A stretch of DNA of 64,000 nt from Clavulina sp. PMI_390 (lineage: Eukaryota > Basidiomycota > Agaricomycetes > Cantharellales > Hydnaceae), in contig WIDE01000016.1 in the NCBI GenBank assembly GCA_015039315.1, forward strand, positions 186,001 through 250,000, written 5' to 3'. The position numbers and the translations under genes were made by a program. Positions 1 through 13,032 of this stretch are shown piece after piece. Numbering within the stretch: position 1 is the stretch's first letter; the number at the start of each line of letters is the position of its first letter. Below the pieces are notes generated by a model. The model had not been told where the DNA came from. It ran no database searches and saw only the letters and a program-made list of their open reading frames with translations.

Positions 1-695
1 GAGTGGGCCAGCTGATGTCGGACGCGCATCATGCTCCAGTATATCTTTTGGTGTCTATTCCACCCCTGGCTCCACGTTCCCCACAGTGGGTCTAAGGCCT
101 TGTGAGGTGGAGGAAGGGAAAAGCCCAGTTGTTGAAGAGAAGGAGGACCGAATGTCAAGGAAGGGAGGGGCTGTTCTAACGTCAATTCTGTACCATCTTC
201 TTCAGAATATACGGAAGTTGCATGGATGGGGATAATATTGGGAGGATTCAGTGCGGGTAAGGAGTCATCTCGCCCCCATGCGCACTCCCACACGATAAGG
301 GAAGAGGCACATAATCGAAGGATACGACAAGTCTAACAAAGCAAGAATGCAGAGAAATGGTGTCGCCGAATGTCAGAGACATTCCAGGAGTACAACTCGG
401 ATTCTATGCAAGAGGATAGTGAAGGATAGGAGCTTACATGACTAACAGCGATTATATCGCGTGGAGTAAGTGAGTGGCACAGAATTTCAATCAGGACGTC
501 TTCAGGAAGCTTCAAGAATGACGAAACGAGCCGTGGGGTGGGGTTGTTTCCATTGGTAGCAACTGACGCTGCATGCTGTTTATCGAGAGGATCGGCCTGT
601 TGCGTGTTGGCGTCTCGGGACGTATCGGGATGTAATGATCGGCGCTTAGAACTCTTCTTATAACGGACGAAAGGCAAGAAATCCCAACGACCCAT
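1..695 (-). CDS. F-box domain protein, 3' part cut by window edge
   Basis: F-box proteins act as substrate receptors of SCF ubiquitin ligases by binding Skp1. The predicted start is the ATG at 695 (MGRWDFLPF...). A basic, polar leader of about 60 residues is followed by an F-box core, LPEDVLIEILCHSLTPRDI, then an intron (about 437 to 333, donor GTAAGC, acceptor TTGTTAG). The next exon resumes with SH|TCRILRLCASSLIVWE, as expected for the second half of an F-box, and stays open to base 1. An upstream in-frame ATG at 815 would add 40 residues, but its sequence looks non-coding. The C-terminal substrate-binding part lies outside the window, so the target is unknown. It is on the same strand as, and about 200 bases downstream of, the TRAPPC12-like gene. 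Confidence 0.72.
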
Positions 696-901
696 GGCGA
701 AGACCAGACGCCGAGGAGGGCAATCCGTGGTCCCATCACCGCCTCCCAAATCCAACCTCCTGTTGAAATCAGCGAACAAGTTCAGATTCCCCGGACCTTG
801 CCTTTTTTGGAACAACTGAAAGCACCACCAGAAATGGGCCAGCAGAAATCACTAGTTTATTGTACGGGATACATCCTGAAGCTTCGACGCCTGTTCTGTA
901 G

Positions 902-2666
902 CTATGATAACTTTAGGGCAGATGCTCGGAATCCATCTCCACTCCACTTCGCAGTTTCTATCAGCAACTCCCGTTTCTTTGCCGGCGCAGTAGAGGATTT
1001 CAGTTCGTACAGGGTCGCTAGAGGGAATGGATTTAGCCGGGTGAGGAAGCAGCTTTGGCCAAGAGTAATCAAGCATACCAAGATTGAACACCAATGGTTC
1101 TGCGACAACAAGAGTTGACGGGGATGTCTTCAGCACAGATTCTAACACTTGGACGCTCTAAGATAGACCAAGTCAGTGCGGTCTTTGCAACAAAATATCT
1201 TGCTGACCTCGTCCAACTTCCCAAGATTTAATAGTGCAACGCTCAGAGCATTAATCGCCTAGTCAGAAGAAAATCACGGGGGGCGTCAATGAAGAAGTGA
1301 ATGAGGAAAGTAACAAACAAAGCACCTACCACAACATCATCGGGGTATGTTTTGAGTACTCCCCTCAGTAAACGCTCTGCCCCAGTCCATTCACCCCTGG
1401 CCACTGCCAGTAGCGCTGAGTCGATGCCGCGACTCTGGTCAGTGGCATCATGTAACGTTGCACTCTGCTGAAAGTACGAGTTTGCGCTAGCTGTATCCCC
1501 CGCCTCAAGTTGGAGGCGTCCGAGCCCTGAAAGGAGCTTCGCACTTGGTGCGCCACTCGCGTTGGTCGTGGAGAGGTCATGCAGTATTCGTCGGGCCCCT
1601 TTGAAGTCCTATTAGGGAGGAAGATATGGGAGCGGTTTTAGTGTAGTAGATGAGAATGCGAGTTCAGCAAGCGACAGGTACCAGCATCTCAAAGAGCTGG
1701 GAAGCCATGAGCAGCCCTACTCTCGCGCATCTCTCCTTCCATAGCTCCACTTCCTCCTTTCCATTGGGTCCTCTCGATGCATCCTTTGCTCGGATCAAGC
1801 AAGTATCCCTGAGCACCACAAGCTGGTCCAAGTAATCATGTGGGTCTTTCACATAGTAGCTTGTGCGTGCACGGAAGACCAGCAGCTCGAACGAGACCGC
1901 ATGCTCGAAGACATCAAAGTCTCGGTCTGCGTCATCCATAATGGGATCTTGCGATTCCAGCACTGCCCAGAGATTTGAGCACTCGACTGTCGCTTGATTA
2001 TAGAGACGCATGTGGGCAAGCGCCTGCAGTCTGAGGTACCATAGCTTAGTATTCGTATAAAGAGACAAATTGAGTACCAAGGTAGGAAGAGAAGTAAGAT
2101 CGAAGCGCTCACATACATTCAGAATCGTTGCCCATGCATCATCACGTAGACCACGGATTCGATCCTCACATTTCCGCGCAAGTGCCCTCCATGAATTGCT
2201 CATCTACACCTTCGTCATGGACTTGTCAGGATATTCACGGTCCTTGCTCGGATTCAGGGCTTCGAAACCGCACGTACGATAAGGTCCCTTTCGTCTCGCC
2301 CAGCGTAGTCACCAAGCACATCTCGATGTGGTCGAAATTCTGAGGGTATATACTTCCCTAGAAGCGGGTTCAAAGGATCTGCCTGGTATCATATGATATA
2401 GAGATTCAGAATTTGACGCTGCAACCTTAGCACGCTATGCCTACAGTTGGTATTGGGAGGAACAGTGCAGGATTCCGAAGGCCTTTGATCACTCGTGGTC
2501 TATGGACGGGGTTTGGGGGAGCCACTCGAACATTTTGAGGACCTGGGGGAGGTGCTGACGCTGCTGGGGTGCTAGAAGGCCGGATGGGAGCGCTGGTAGG
2601 ACGAGCCGATAGTGGATCATCATCGTCGTCGAGGAAGAATGGGTCTGGGATGTCTTCCGAAGCCAT
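902..2666 (-). CDS. TRAPPC12-like TPR protein (TRAPP complex subunit 12)
   Basis: TRAPPC12 is a TPR subunit of TRAPP complexes, which act in vesicle tethering in the early secretory pathway. I join about six exons. Exon 1 (2666..2445) has an acidic, proline-rich start, MASEDIPDPFFLDDDDD. Exon 2 starts near 2382 (ADPLNPLLGKYIPSEF) and ends RDLI; the next begins MSNSWRALARKCEDRI near 2203. The remaining exons carry helical repeats, with ALLNLGKLDE and VFNLATLYELKSS near the C terminus and a stop at 902. The order LWYLRLQAL, LWKERCARVG, ALLNLGKL, FNLATLYEL follows the animal TRAPPC12 TPR region closely. At about 470 residues it is shorter than human TRAPPC12, lacking most of the long N-terminal region. 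The ends are firm; one donor (GTCAGC) is unusual. Confidence 0.85.
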
Positions 2667-2993
2667 ATCAAAACTGTCCAAGTATATCCCTCAAAGGTTT
2701 TGGATGGTTATCAATCAATGTGAATACAGATCGTCAGTCGTCGATTACTTGTTGGAGGCAAAGGGTAGGTTGAGGGCTTGGGGAGTCCGTGGGAAAAGTC
2801 ACGAGACTCGTTCATACGCAGCCAAAGTCTCTTGTGCTCATCTGAAGCGGTTAATAGAAATATTCAGGGGATCAAAAGGTAAAGGGGATGGATTGATCTG
2901 TATTATCAAGGTTTTAAAGAAATGCAAGTATCCGATCGCTATTGTGTGCAGAGTCATCAGTCTTGTGAGCCAAAGCCTCGTCATCCGCAACAA

Positions 2994-5375
2994 TCACAGT
3001 CTAGCGCTAGGAAAGTCAGAGCCTTTGCGTGATCCAGCTAATTGCTTCTCTAGAATCCGCAAATCCTTACGCAAGATCTTCCCTGCGGCGGAGCGAGGGA
3101 TTGTCTGGACCAATGCCACACCTACGCAGAGAGGGAAGTGGGTAATAGGAAACAAAAAGGATATTATCAGCAAACGGCCTTCTTTGTAAAAGAAAAAAAT
3201 CCATACCTCCTCGTAATTGCTTGTAAGGCGCCACTCTCCCCTTGATCCACTCAATGATCTCATTTGGGAGTGCCACATTGTTGAGTTGTGAAGGATCCCG
3301 GAGGGAGATATAAGCTCTTTGGTGGATAGGTGCAACTTTAGGCTCAGATAGTGGATCGATGTATGTGAATGTAGAACATACTTTGGAAGCTCAGTGGATC
3401 CATCAGGAGACATGACGCCGATTACACCAGCATCTGCGACTGCGGGACTGGAAATAACCATATGAGTAGGGTCCGAGAAGAAAAACTCATGGAACATACT
3501 GAGAGGTGAGCGTGGCTTCGAGTTCAGCAGGAGGGACTGCAGGTAAGGTGAGTCTCGAGAGAACTTAATAACAAGATCTGGCAGGACCTACCTTGGAATC
3601 CGTTGTACTTGATTAGTTCTTTCTGTCGATCAACCAGATACATGTAGCCATCGTCATCAAATCGAGCGACATCCCCAGTCTTGAGCCAGCCATCTTTGGT
3701 CAGGGTGTCTTCCGTCGCCTTAGGGTTGCCAAGATATCCACTAGCAAATGAGAGCATAGTCTCAATCAGACACAGGTTCGAAATGGGTCGACGTAAACCA
3801 GAAATGACGTACTTCATAATACAATCACCCTTCAGCCAAAGTTCGCCAGGGTCCCCCTTGTCAGCATCACGCCCCTTGTCAACATCAAAAATACGGCCAT
3901 GGACGCCTGGATTGAGAGGCCCAATCGAGTCCCATTTTCCGAGCTTTATGGCCTCCACTCCGGTAGATATTGCGCTGCCTGTATCGGCGCAGTTGAGAAG
4001 ATGGATTAGATTGCTACACGAGCATAATTTTGACAGTCGGGGAAAAAACTCACAAGTCTCGCTCATGCCGTAAGCTGAGCAAATAAGGAAGTTCGGGCCA
4101 GCAATGGGTTTGATTCGATCTGAGCATTTCTTGAGTAGATAGCCACTGATTGGTGCCGCTCCACATAGCAAACGGTCAAGGCGGGAAAGATCAGCTTTGG
4201 CAACGGCAGGGTGAACTGTGAGGGCTGCTATGATCGGTGGTGCAACGCTAGTCGTCTGTAGAGGGTGTAGGCGGATATTACTAGCCGTTCATAGTCTATG
4301 AAGGCTCGGCTGAGAGGACATACAGTAACTTTGTACTTGGCGAGACCAGCAACGTATGCTTCAAGACTGAATGCTGGAGCTGACCAGATAACGATAGGGG
4401 TTGCGACGGATAATGGATAGAATACCGAGTGCTATGATTGTAATCTGGCGGGTCAGTTATTCCGGTATTATCACAGCCGATGACGTATGTGGAAAATCAG
4501 ACCACAATAGAATAGATAGATACTTGCCATGCCCGCGGCAACGTGAAAAAGCGGAAGTGGTGTTGATCCAATACATCTCCCCGGTGGCCAGAACATTTCC
4601 GAGTTGGCAGTCGACACCGCTTGAGCATTAATATTGAGATGCGATATTTCTACGGCCTTGGGTAAACCTGTCGTCCCTGAGCTCATGAAATACGTGCACG
4701 TCTGTCGAGGCAATAGGATTCGTTAGGGAGACATAAGATCAAGTCAGGCGAACTCAACCCGTGTAACGGCAACATATGGATAGTAGAACACACCGTTTTG
4801 GCATTCTCTCCGTCAAAACGGATAGGAGCCATTGGTTTCCCAGCCTCGATGAGGTCGTTGAGCGTTCCAAACTCCTTGGGTGTGTTGGGCATAGCAAACA
4901 GCACAACAGTTCGCTTCACGTAGTCACTTGGACTCACGCCTTGCAGCTTCATCGCGCCTACCAGCACCGGAAGCAGGGCAGGGTGCAATACATAGAAAGA
5001 AGCCTTCGTAACATTGAGTATATGTAGGAGTTCCTTGGGCACGGAGGCTGCACTGGCGCAGGCGACTGGAACGCCAGACGCCAGCGAGGCGAGGGTGACC
5101 ACAGGGAAGAGCAAATGATTAGGAGAGAGGAGCAAGAAGGAGCTCCCTTGGGTAAGATCCGCCCCACGGTTCAAGGACGCCAGGTTGAGGAGACTGTGCG
5201 CGAGTCGGAGAGCTTTGTCTTTGACCTCGCCCCGAGTGATTTGAGTGTCAGTGGTGGCATCAATAAATGCGGGTTCGTTGTGCCTTGGATCCAAGCTTGG
5301 TGGGAAGCAGTGGGAGAACGCAGAGATGCGTGGAACCGTGATCGTTGTGCCGCTGTAAACGAGTGGGGTGGTCAT
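2994..5375 (-). CDS. Peroxisomal acyl-CoA ligase, 4-coumarate-CoA ligase-like, copy A
   Basis: ANL-superfamily enzyme that activates a carboxylic acid as an acyl-adenylate and transfers it to coenzyme A. The start MTTPLVYSGTTITVPRIS is at 5375. The AMP/phosphate-binding loop SSGTTGLPK lies at about 4657-4684. Later exons carry [33 protein letters not shown] (adenylate-domain hinge region) and the C-terminal lysine motif [14 protein letters not shown]. The protein ends PSARL, so its last three residues, ARL, form a type 1 peroxisomal targeting signal. About nine introns, including one of about 88 bases just before the P-loop. The substrate (fatty or aromatic acid) cannot be read from sequence. 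It is a tandem, same-orientation paralogue of the gene at 8070-10480, and all catalytic motifs seem intact. Confidence 0.88.
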
Positions 5376-8069
5376 GCTGAGGAGTTGTGGAAATGGTAAA
5401 GACTGGAGGCTACGATGCCTTTTTTATGGTGCAAACTGGGCCGACAAAATATTCAGCGGAGCCACGGCGATCTTTGGGAGGACCCCAATGCTCGCTCGTG
5501 CCAAATGGCATTTTGCCAAGTCGAGACCAGCGGTGCCTCCTGACTCTGGTTTGACGAACTGATTCCGTAAGATCACAAATCTCTGATTCAAAGATCGCCA
5601 TTTCGAGGGTTGATTTTCCAAGCGGCTTTTGTCTGCGGGGCCTGACCCCCGCCGCACCCGCCGTCGACATCATATCTCCCGGATCCACGTCCACACAGCA
5701 CAGCTTGCTTCAACCTATCAGAATTGAGATCACTCCCCAAATGGCCAGACCATATTGACGCACACCTTCGGATGAGTGCCTCCTACAACAAGCAGACATT
5801 CACTGGGTATCCGTGCACTTGGTTGTAATATATATTTTCCCTCCGGCCAAGATTTGCCCATTGAGATCCCAGTTTTCAGCAGATTGAGTTGGTGCGAGAG
5901 GTTCAAAGGCACAGCTGCCGAAATATGCGCGCGCAAGAGTTTGATAACAGCCGCAATCGAATGTCTGCCCACATGGGGAGGCGAGAAGAGCTTGTCGACG
6001 CGAAGAGCACTGAATGGCACGCCCCAGGCCGCCCGCGCAGGCCAGACGATCATCACGCCATCGCGCCACTAGCCACCACGGCCAGACTTGAAGGGCACTA
6101 CAGAGGCTTTATCGTGCCTCAGGATACATCTTAGATGGGTTCGTGGCTGTTTCCTGAGTCTCTATGGGATTTGGCGTAGTTCTGTTCTGTTTAGTTCTGC
6201 CAGCCAGCAGCGACAGGCTGGGACGCGCTAACAAGACACAACAAAATTGAGATTTCGTCACTTCGCTCCCGTTCTCTCTTTCCCGTCAATCATCCGGTTG
6301 AATATGAGAGACACCGTGGAAAATTGTCCACCTTGTGACGGATTATGGACGGCGCTGATTTCTTATTCCCTGGAGATGGCCGCCGGACAGATTTGCCCCG
6401 CTAACATGGTCCCCAATTATACTCTGTAGACGCCGTTGAGCAACGTACCACCATTAAGGGTTTCGACACAAATTTAGCCGAAATAGACGATGTAAGCAGC
6501 CTCATCACTAATTTCTAAGAGCTTATAGCCAGGTCAATCACTTCGCTCAACATTCACATTCCTGCTACTAGGCCGCTGATACCGCGCGCTTGGCTCATGG
6601 CCTACACTTACGTCACTGCCCTAGTCCCTCCACCTTCACCGCCGACCTTCCGATTGACCGCCACTAGGCGACCCGCGGGGCAAGCGCTCGCCAGTGGCTT
6701 CTTGCCATTACCGAGGTTGCTTCCTTGTGCCCCAGTGCAAACAACGTCCTCCCAGAACGCACCAAGTGGAAAGAAACCATTCGCTCGCAGCCCCTATCAC
6801 GATGAAGAAAATAAATCTCATGTTCTCATACGAAACATTGGCGTAAGGCCTGGACCAACCTCGTTTAGTCTTGAGCTGTTTGCAATTGATCGAGTGTCAT
6901 GAAGATACGTGTAGATCCGTACGGATCTTTCTCACTTCAAAATCAAGCTTGATATTCCACACCCCAATAGCTTGTGCATTCACATGCCATGTGAGGTAAT
7001 GGGTGCATTGCCATCTAGTATACCCTATTTAGACTCGGACGGTTCCTCGGCTCCACGCACGTTCAGGTTTCCTCAATGCCAATCAGATATATCCAATGCC
7101 CGGCTCTCCAGCAGCGTCAAGTCGACTTGAGCTGGCACAAGTTGGTTGCTCGATTACCCCCCACCTCCCACCCTATCCCTCATATCTGATACCTTTGCCA
7201 GCCAGCCCCAGTTAAGCCCGTCGACATCTCCTTTTCTAAAAACGAGCAGAATCTCCCCCGAAATAGCGCCTAGCGTACGTAAAAATCGTTTAGCCACAGC
7301 CTGAACTGTTGGCTAGCCCGTATGCCACACCATCGACCGATCTACATCTCTCCATTTGGTGTCACTTTATTTGCAGGAATTATGCAATAATCCCCAGGAC
7401 GGATATTCACTAAGCTATTTACCTTTCTTCATGTGACCTCCTTCCCAAAACTTCAACTCCCGCAAGTTCCCAGTTCGCAGCAGCAAGTCGCCTTCCCATT
7501 CCATTCTGACACACAACATGAACATCTTAGACCCTATCACGAATTTACCGCCCCCATCACTTAGAATAAGGACAGGTGCGGGTGCTGAGGGAATGGCATG
7601 CAATTCAGAATGGCCGTTTGGCGCTATAAGTATACAACGACCTGTGGATAGCAGGCGATTAAGTTCCAGGACCAAGCATGGTATAGACGCCTGTATAATA
7701 GGTTTAGAACATCTCCCACACCTATGTTTCTTGTCCAGTTATGAACCAATTGATCAAATTCTGGACTGGTGTTCGTTGCATGCCGAGTACCAAGCGGTAA
7801 ACATTTGATCTTGCAATTGAGGACAAGTTTCAATCCAAGGAACGATCGACTAGGTATTCATAGGACTTCTGAACTCAGGTCAGTAACTTTATGACGCCTG
7901 GCATCAAACTGGAGTATGAAACTCCGAATAATATGCTTATCCGATTGGGAACTTTCAACAATAATAAATGGTTTCTAATGTTCTTAGGAATATAAGGACA
8001 CGATTAACACAACACAAGTCACCAATCCTTTTTTCCAGTCCTAGTTGGACTTATGATGCGGGAAAGTAG
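5376..8069. other. Long intergenic region between the ligase copies
   Basis: About 2.7 kb with no gene I can support. Only short overlapping open frames on both strands (for example 5730-6056 minus, 6597-6902 plus, 7415-7675 minus) occur. None shows a family motif, a convincing splice pattern or a match to its neighbours. The last part should hold the 3' region of copy B, and the first part the promoter of copy A. No transposon ends or tandem repeats were seen by eye. Confidence 0.5.
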
Positions 8070-10480
8070 TTACAACTTCGCCTTTGGAGGAGCAGAGGTC
8101 TTGTTTGCTGCGGCCAACTGCTTGTCGAGAACCCGCAGGTCCTTGCGCAAAATCTTCCCTGCAGCAGAACGAGGGATCGATTCAACGAGTACCACACCTG
8201 GATCCGTGAGGATAAACGGCAGTAAAATGGCTATTGTCAGGGGATATTCTTTTCAATCGTATGGAATGACGAAATCCGTACCTCCACGGAGTTGTTTATA
8301 GTGCGCCACTCGCTCCTTCGTCCATTCAATGATCTCCTTAGGGAGAGTGGTGCTCTTGAGCTGCGAGGGATCGCGGAGCGAAATATACGCCCTGGAGGGG
8401 GACCGAACTAGGCTTCAGAAATCTATTCGTAAAGTTTGGAGAGTAGGAACGCACTTTGGAAGCTCATTGGACCCATCGGGGGCCATGACACCAATCACAC
8501 CGACATCGGCAACGGCGGGGCTGATATGCAACATTTATCAGCTGCATCCTCGGAGAGCAAGATACACAAACATACTGAGAACTGAGAGTAGCCTCGAGTT
8601 CCGCGGGAGGAACTGCATACAGAATACAGAAACGGTTAGGGAAGGGCATTTTGCCACAGTAAATAGTCTGAAGATAGTCACCTTGGAACCCGTTGTACTT
8701 GATCAGTTCCTTCTGTCGGTCGACGAGGTAGAAGCAGCCGTCCTCATCGATTTGAGCAACGTCCCCAGTCTTGAGCCAGCCGTCTTTGGTCAAAGTGTCT
8801 GCCGTGGCCTTAGGATTGCCGAGATACCAGCTGGAGGAAATGAATCAAGGAAGGACATGCGCATTTAGTCCGCAAGGCAAGAAGGGAAAAAGTGATGCCA
8901 GGCGCAACGTACTTCATGACGAAATCTCCCCTTAGCCAGAGTTCGCCAGGCTCACCCATTTTGGCATCATGTCCTTTCTCAACATCGAAGATGCGCGCAG
9001 TGATACCAGGGTTGAGAGGCCCGATGGAGTCCCACTTTCCGAGCTTTGTAGCCTCAATACCAGTGGATATCGCGCTGCCTGAATACCCAAGTAGACGGCA
9101 CGGGGTGAGATCAATCAATTGCATGGCAAAGACGGGGAATGACTTACAAGTTTCACTCATTCCATAAGCGGAGCAAATCAAGAAATTCGGGCCTCCTCGT
9201 GGTTTGATACGATCGGAGCATTTCTTGAGAAGGTACCCACTGATAGGGGCCGCGCCTGATAGTATACGGTCCAGGTGAGAAAGATCAGCTTTGTCGACAA
9301 CTGGGTGTACGGCGAGGGCTGCTACGATCGGTGGAGCAACAATGGTCGTCTATAGGGCGCGGATAGATACTAGTCAGGATACTAAATACGAGGACGATTG
9401 GAAATGCTTACGGTGACTTTGTACTTGGCAAGACCATTGACATACGCCTCAGGGTTGAAGGCAAGGGCAGACCAAATGACGACAGGGGTCGCAACTGACA
9501 ATGGATAGAAGATCAAATGCTGTTAGGCGAAGAGATTTGTTGGTCAATTTTTTGATTGAGCACAAGAAATGTGAATGCCGGGAAATTCCCCCATGGCGGC
9601 GCATGTTGGTGCTTACCATTCCTGCCGCCACATGAAATAGTGGAAGTGGTGTCGACGCAATGCATCTTCTGGGTGGCCAGAACATCTGAGTGTTTGCAGT
9701 GGACACCGCCTGAGCATTGATGTTCAGATGCGAGATTTCTACCGCCTTGGGAAGACCTGTGGTGCCACTCGAAAGATAATAGATGGCCGACTGTTTGAAG
9801 CCACCGAGGGATTGGAGTTCATTGCGGGGATCACCAGGATCGTGTAGTGCATTTCATTTTGTTAGACGGTGAATCTGTCGCAGGAATGCTAAACATACCG
9901 TCTTGGCTTTCTTCCCGTTGAAACGAACGGGAGGCGTTGGCTTTCCGGCCTCAATGAGGTCGTTGAGCGTCCCGAATTCCTTGGGCGTGTTCGGCATCGC
10001 AAAGAGTACAACAGTTCGCTTCACATAATCGCTCGGGCTCACGCCTCGCAGCTTCATCGCTCCCACCAGCACAGGAAGCAGGGCAGGGTGTACTACATAG
10101 AAAGAAGCCTTCGTGACATTAAGTATATGAAGGAGTTCCTTAGGCACGGACGCCGCGCTGGCACAAGCGACTGGGACACCTGCGGCGAGCGATGCAAGGG
10201 TGACGACAGGGAACAGCAGATGGTTTGGAGAAAGCAACAAGAAGGAGTTCTTTTGGGTGAGATTGTCTCCACGCTTCAAGGACGAGAGGTTGCGAAGACT
10301 GTGAGCAAGACGAAGGGCCTTGTCTTTGACCTCGCCTCGGGTAATTTGGGCGTCGGTGGTGGCATCAATGAAGGCGGGATCATTATTCCTAGCATCCAGG
10401 TTCGTTGGAAAGCAGTGGTTGAACGCAGAGATACGTGGAACCGTGATTTTGCTGCCGCTGTAAACGGCTGGCGGGCTCAT
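8070..10480 (-). CDS. Peroxisomal acyl-CoA ligase, 4-coumarate-CoA ligase-like, copy B
   Basis: Paralogue of copy A with the same exon plan and very similar protein. It starts [18 protein letters not shown] at 10480, the ATG that aligns with copy A; another ATG at 10501 would add seven residues. The P-loop SSGTTGLPK lies at about 9744-9772, followed by [53 protein letters not shown] and the catalytic-lysine region [12 protein letters not shown]. The stop at 8070 follows PPKAKL, giving the terminal tripeptide AKL, a canonical PTS1. The intron before the P-loop (about 98 bases, donor GTATGT) sits at the same codon as in copy A. Peroxisomal location is inferred from the tripeptide. Substrate unknown. 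Confidence 0.88.
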
Positions 10481-12655
10481 GTTGGTATGATGTGGGGACA
10501 ATGAAGGTCAGGAAGAGGGGTCGCTCTCGTGGGAGCGAGAGAGTGCTTAAGAAAGAGTCGATGGGGCCACATCGTTGCCAAGCGCCACAACTCGATGCTC
10601 GCGCGCGGTGGGGGTTATAGCCGACTTTCATGTCATCAATGCCGCCGGATTATTCAGCCGGTGAACTCAGCACCAAATATAGCGGTAGCATAGATACTCA
10701 TGAGGAAAGGTTCCATGAAGGATAACGGTGGATTTCCCAGGGCTGTTCTCCGCACGGATCCAAAAATTGCCGCAGGAATGCGCCTCTCACTAGTATACCG
10801 CATGATAATCCACGCCAACATAGCACAACAGTCACCAACACCGCGTGCTCCACACCCGGTTTTCAATTGGCAACCATGAACAAGAATTGAAGAAATAGAG
10901 ATAGGGACCAGTGATGGAGCTATCTCCGGTCCAAATGATACCCGGTTCTGTCTTGGCCACAACGAAGAAGGGATTGGCCACCACAGGTCCCGAAGCGAGG
11001 TAATTAAGGGTGATTGGCGACACTATGCAAGGGATTTTCGCCACTCCAACGTCTGAAATGACGCAAAGCTGCCCAGTCAGTCCTTGTCAATGATAAAACA
11101 ATGAGGTGAGTGACAGTTGATTCCTTTATGGCCGCAAAGAAAATTTGGAAATCCAAACAAGGGAACTGAATGACCACTGGTCGCGTGGGAGTACCCAAAA
11201 TGCACTTAGATGGGTCATCCTCATACGGATTTGATGATTGAAGAAGCGCGTATATCACAATCTTGGCTTTGGTAGCCGAAAGTGAGAGGTCTCGGAGCAC
11301 GAAGGCAATTCTTTCAAAAGTCATTCGCCGAGGAATAAATATTTTACGCGTTTTTTTTTCTTTTAGTACCGTGAGCACGCAGAGCCGATGCAGGCTGAAC
11401 CAGCTCCTCATGGTGACGGGTGTTTACCCAACTCTCCAACACAACAGGACTAAACATCGTCGAGCCCAGGTCGCCAACCCCCCTCACACACCAACGCTTA
11501 TCATTGCATTTATTGCCTATCACTGTTTAGGCTCGCGTCAACTATAATTCTCGTCCGCTCCGGCTCCATAGAGGGCTATTTCAATAACGTCTGCTGCTGC
11601 CCGACCCTGTTATACGTCTGATAGCTTCGCTGACTGAGCCAGTCATGCCCACCCCAACACTTTCTTCGTCGCTCTGCTATAAATGGTACCGCTCGTTCAC
11701 GTAACCGTATCATATTCAAGGCGCTTGTGAATATGAGGGGTATCTGAGCGCTGGTCAACTGACTCGTCGAGTCTTCTCTCCTCGCCATGGCTTCTTGCCG
11801 GGAACGAAGCCCATGCGAACAATGGCGCCATCATTGGGACAGATCAATGAATACCCATAGCTCCGCGTAGCATGGTGATCGCCTCTTCAAACCATTTCTG
11901 TTCCATTAACTCATGACCCCTTTCAAGATTGAGTATACTTATCCACTGGGATATACACTTGTATCAAACAAGACTCCACACGTATGGGAGTCATCCGATC
12001 GGCGAATCGAATATTCGTTCAACTGTAGTCGACTTTGTTACTGCGAAAGCCGTTGCTCGTGAACCATATGAGCTGGTAAGTACGGGAGTATTTCCACTAA
12101 TCCTTCGTGTTCGCAGCCTTGCGCTCGCTAGTTGCTCAGTAGCCTTATCCTTTAAAGCATTACGGCAGATTCATGCTCACCACATTGATGGGCGTGAGAT
12201 GGTTTGCTTTTGCATTTTGACTCGCGGTGATCAACTCCCCGTTCAAATGGCGATCAGGTCCGGCCCCTGCCAAGCTAATTTAAGGATTTCCACCCCCAAT
12301 ATGAAGGGGGCAAGCGACGAGTTAGTCACGTATACTATTATTGGCGATCCTAGCAGTGCTCCAGCCAAGCCCTATCCGTGAATATAGCAAATACGACCAG
12401 CCACTCCCATGCTGTAGTTGCTTGATGCCAGTCAGCAGCCTCTGAACGACATTATCAAAACTTTCCCGTATCATCATCTTCGACGAAGCCAACGCTCCGC
12501 AAAAGAAACCTCATTCGCCACCTTGCACTAGTCCTCAAATCGACGAGAACCTCTGATTACTTTTGAGTACTCTTTCTATTTGAAGTGACCTGGATGAAGC
12601 TATACTTGTCGATATGATTACCGTCGATGGGGAAGTGACCTCCGCTCTCAAAGTA
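10481..12655. other. Intergenic region upstream of ligase copy B
   Basis: About 2.2 kb between the start of ligase copy B and the inverted protease duplication. A minus-strand stretch at 11411-10832 could be spliced into a small protein containing SGPVVANPFFVVAKTEPG, but I recognise no family. A plus-strand frame at 11929-12381 (150 codons) lacks any motif. I do not call either as a gene. Confidence 0.4.
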
Positions 12656-12913
12656 CGCCACTCATGAATACTTCATTGTAAGCTGTGCTTGATTGTCCGT
12701 GTCGCCTCGGGCATTCCGATAGACACATGGAATGCCTACACTTCTTTTCGATCAATGCATTATCCTTTGCTTCCTGACCCATCTCCGACCCATCGTCATA
12801 GAGGTGATAGCTTTCCTCATGGTCACAAACCAGATGTTGCCATCCCAGAAATAGTCCAATCCACAAGACCAGCTCCATCTCGCCGAAATTACCTTCTTCT
12901 CTACCTTCGTGTC

Positions 12914-12940
12914 CGCATGGTGCGCATGGTGCGCATGGTG
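12914..12940 (+). repeat. Three tandem copies of CGCATGGTG in protease A promoter
   Basis: Three perfect head-to-tail 9-base units lie just upstream of the TATA-like box. The promoter of the inverted paralogue shows only a single related GGTGCGCCATG block in this position, so the array expanded, or contracted, after duplication. Confidence 0.85.
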
Positions 12941-12950
12941 CCTCTTCCCC

Positions 12951-12959
12951 ATAAATAGT
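12951..12959 (+). promoter_or_regulatory. TATA-like box of aspartic protease A
   Basis: ATAAATAGT lies about 80 bases before the ATG at 13033. The same nonamer stands at the equivalent distance before protease B. Conservation within diverged flanks supports a core promoter role; this is inference. Confidence 0.6.
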
Positions 12960-13032
12960 GGCCTGTCAAGGCCAATGGACTCCAGCAGTCAGCTCTCGAG
13001 GTCTCACTTCCCCCAGTAACCTGCTTCACACC

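Noticed and set aside
5410..6134. Cluster of overlapping open frames on both strands after ligase copy A
   Set aside because: GC-rich stretch gives chance frames in all phases; no motif, no signal peptide, no splice pattern linking them.
10654..11411. Possible spliced minus-strand gene with SGPVVANPFFVVAKTEPG
   Set aside because: One exon looks protein-like, but I found no family and no convincing start or end.
11929..12381. 150-codon plus-strand frame
   Set aside because: No domain, no similarity to neighbours; length is within chance for this region.
12648..12878. Minus-strand frame similar to a plus-strand frame at 17143-17406
   Set aside because: The similarity (SEM-x2-EAK, LIEK) comes from the inverted promoter duplication of the proteases, not from a protein under selection.
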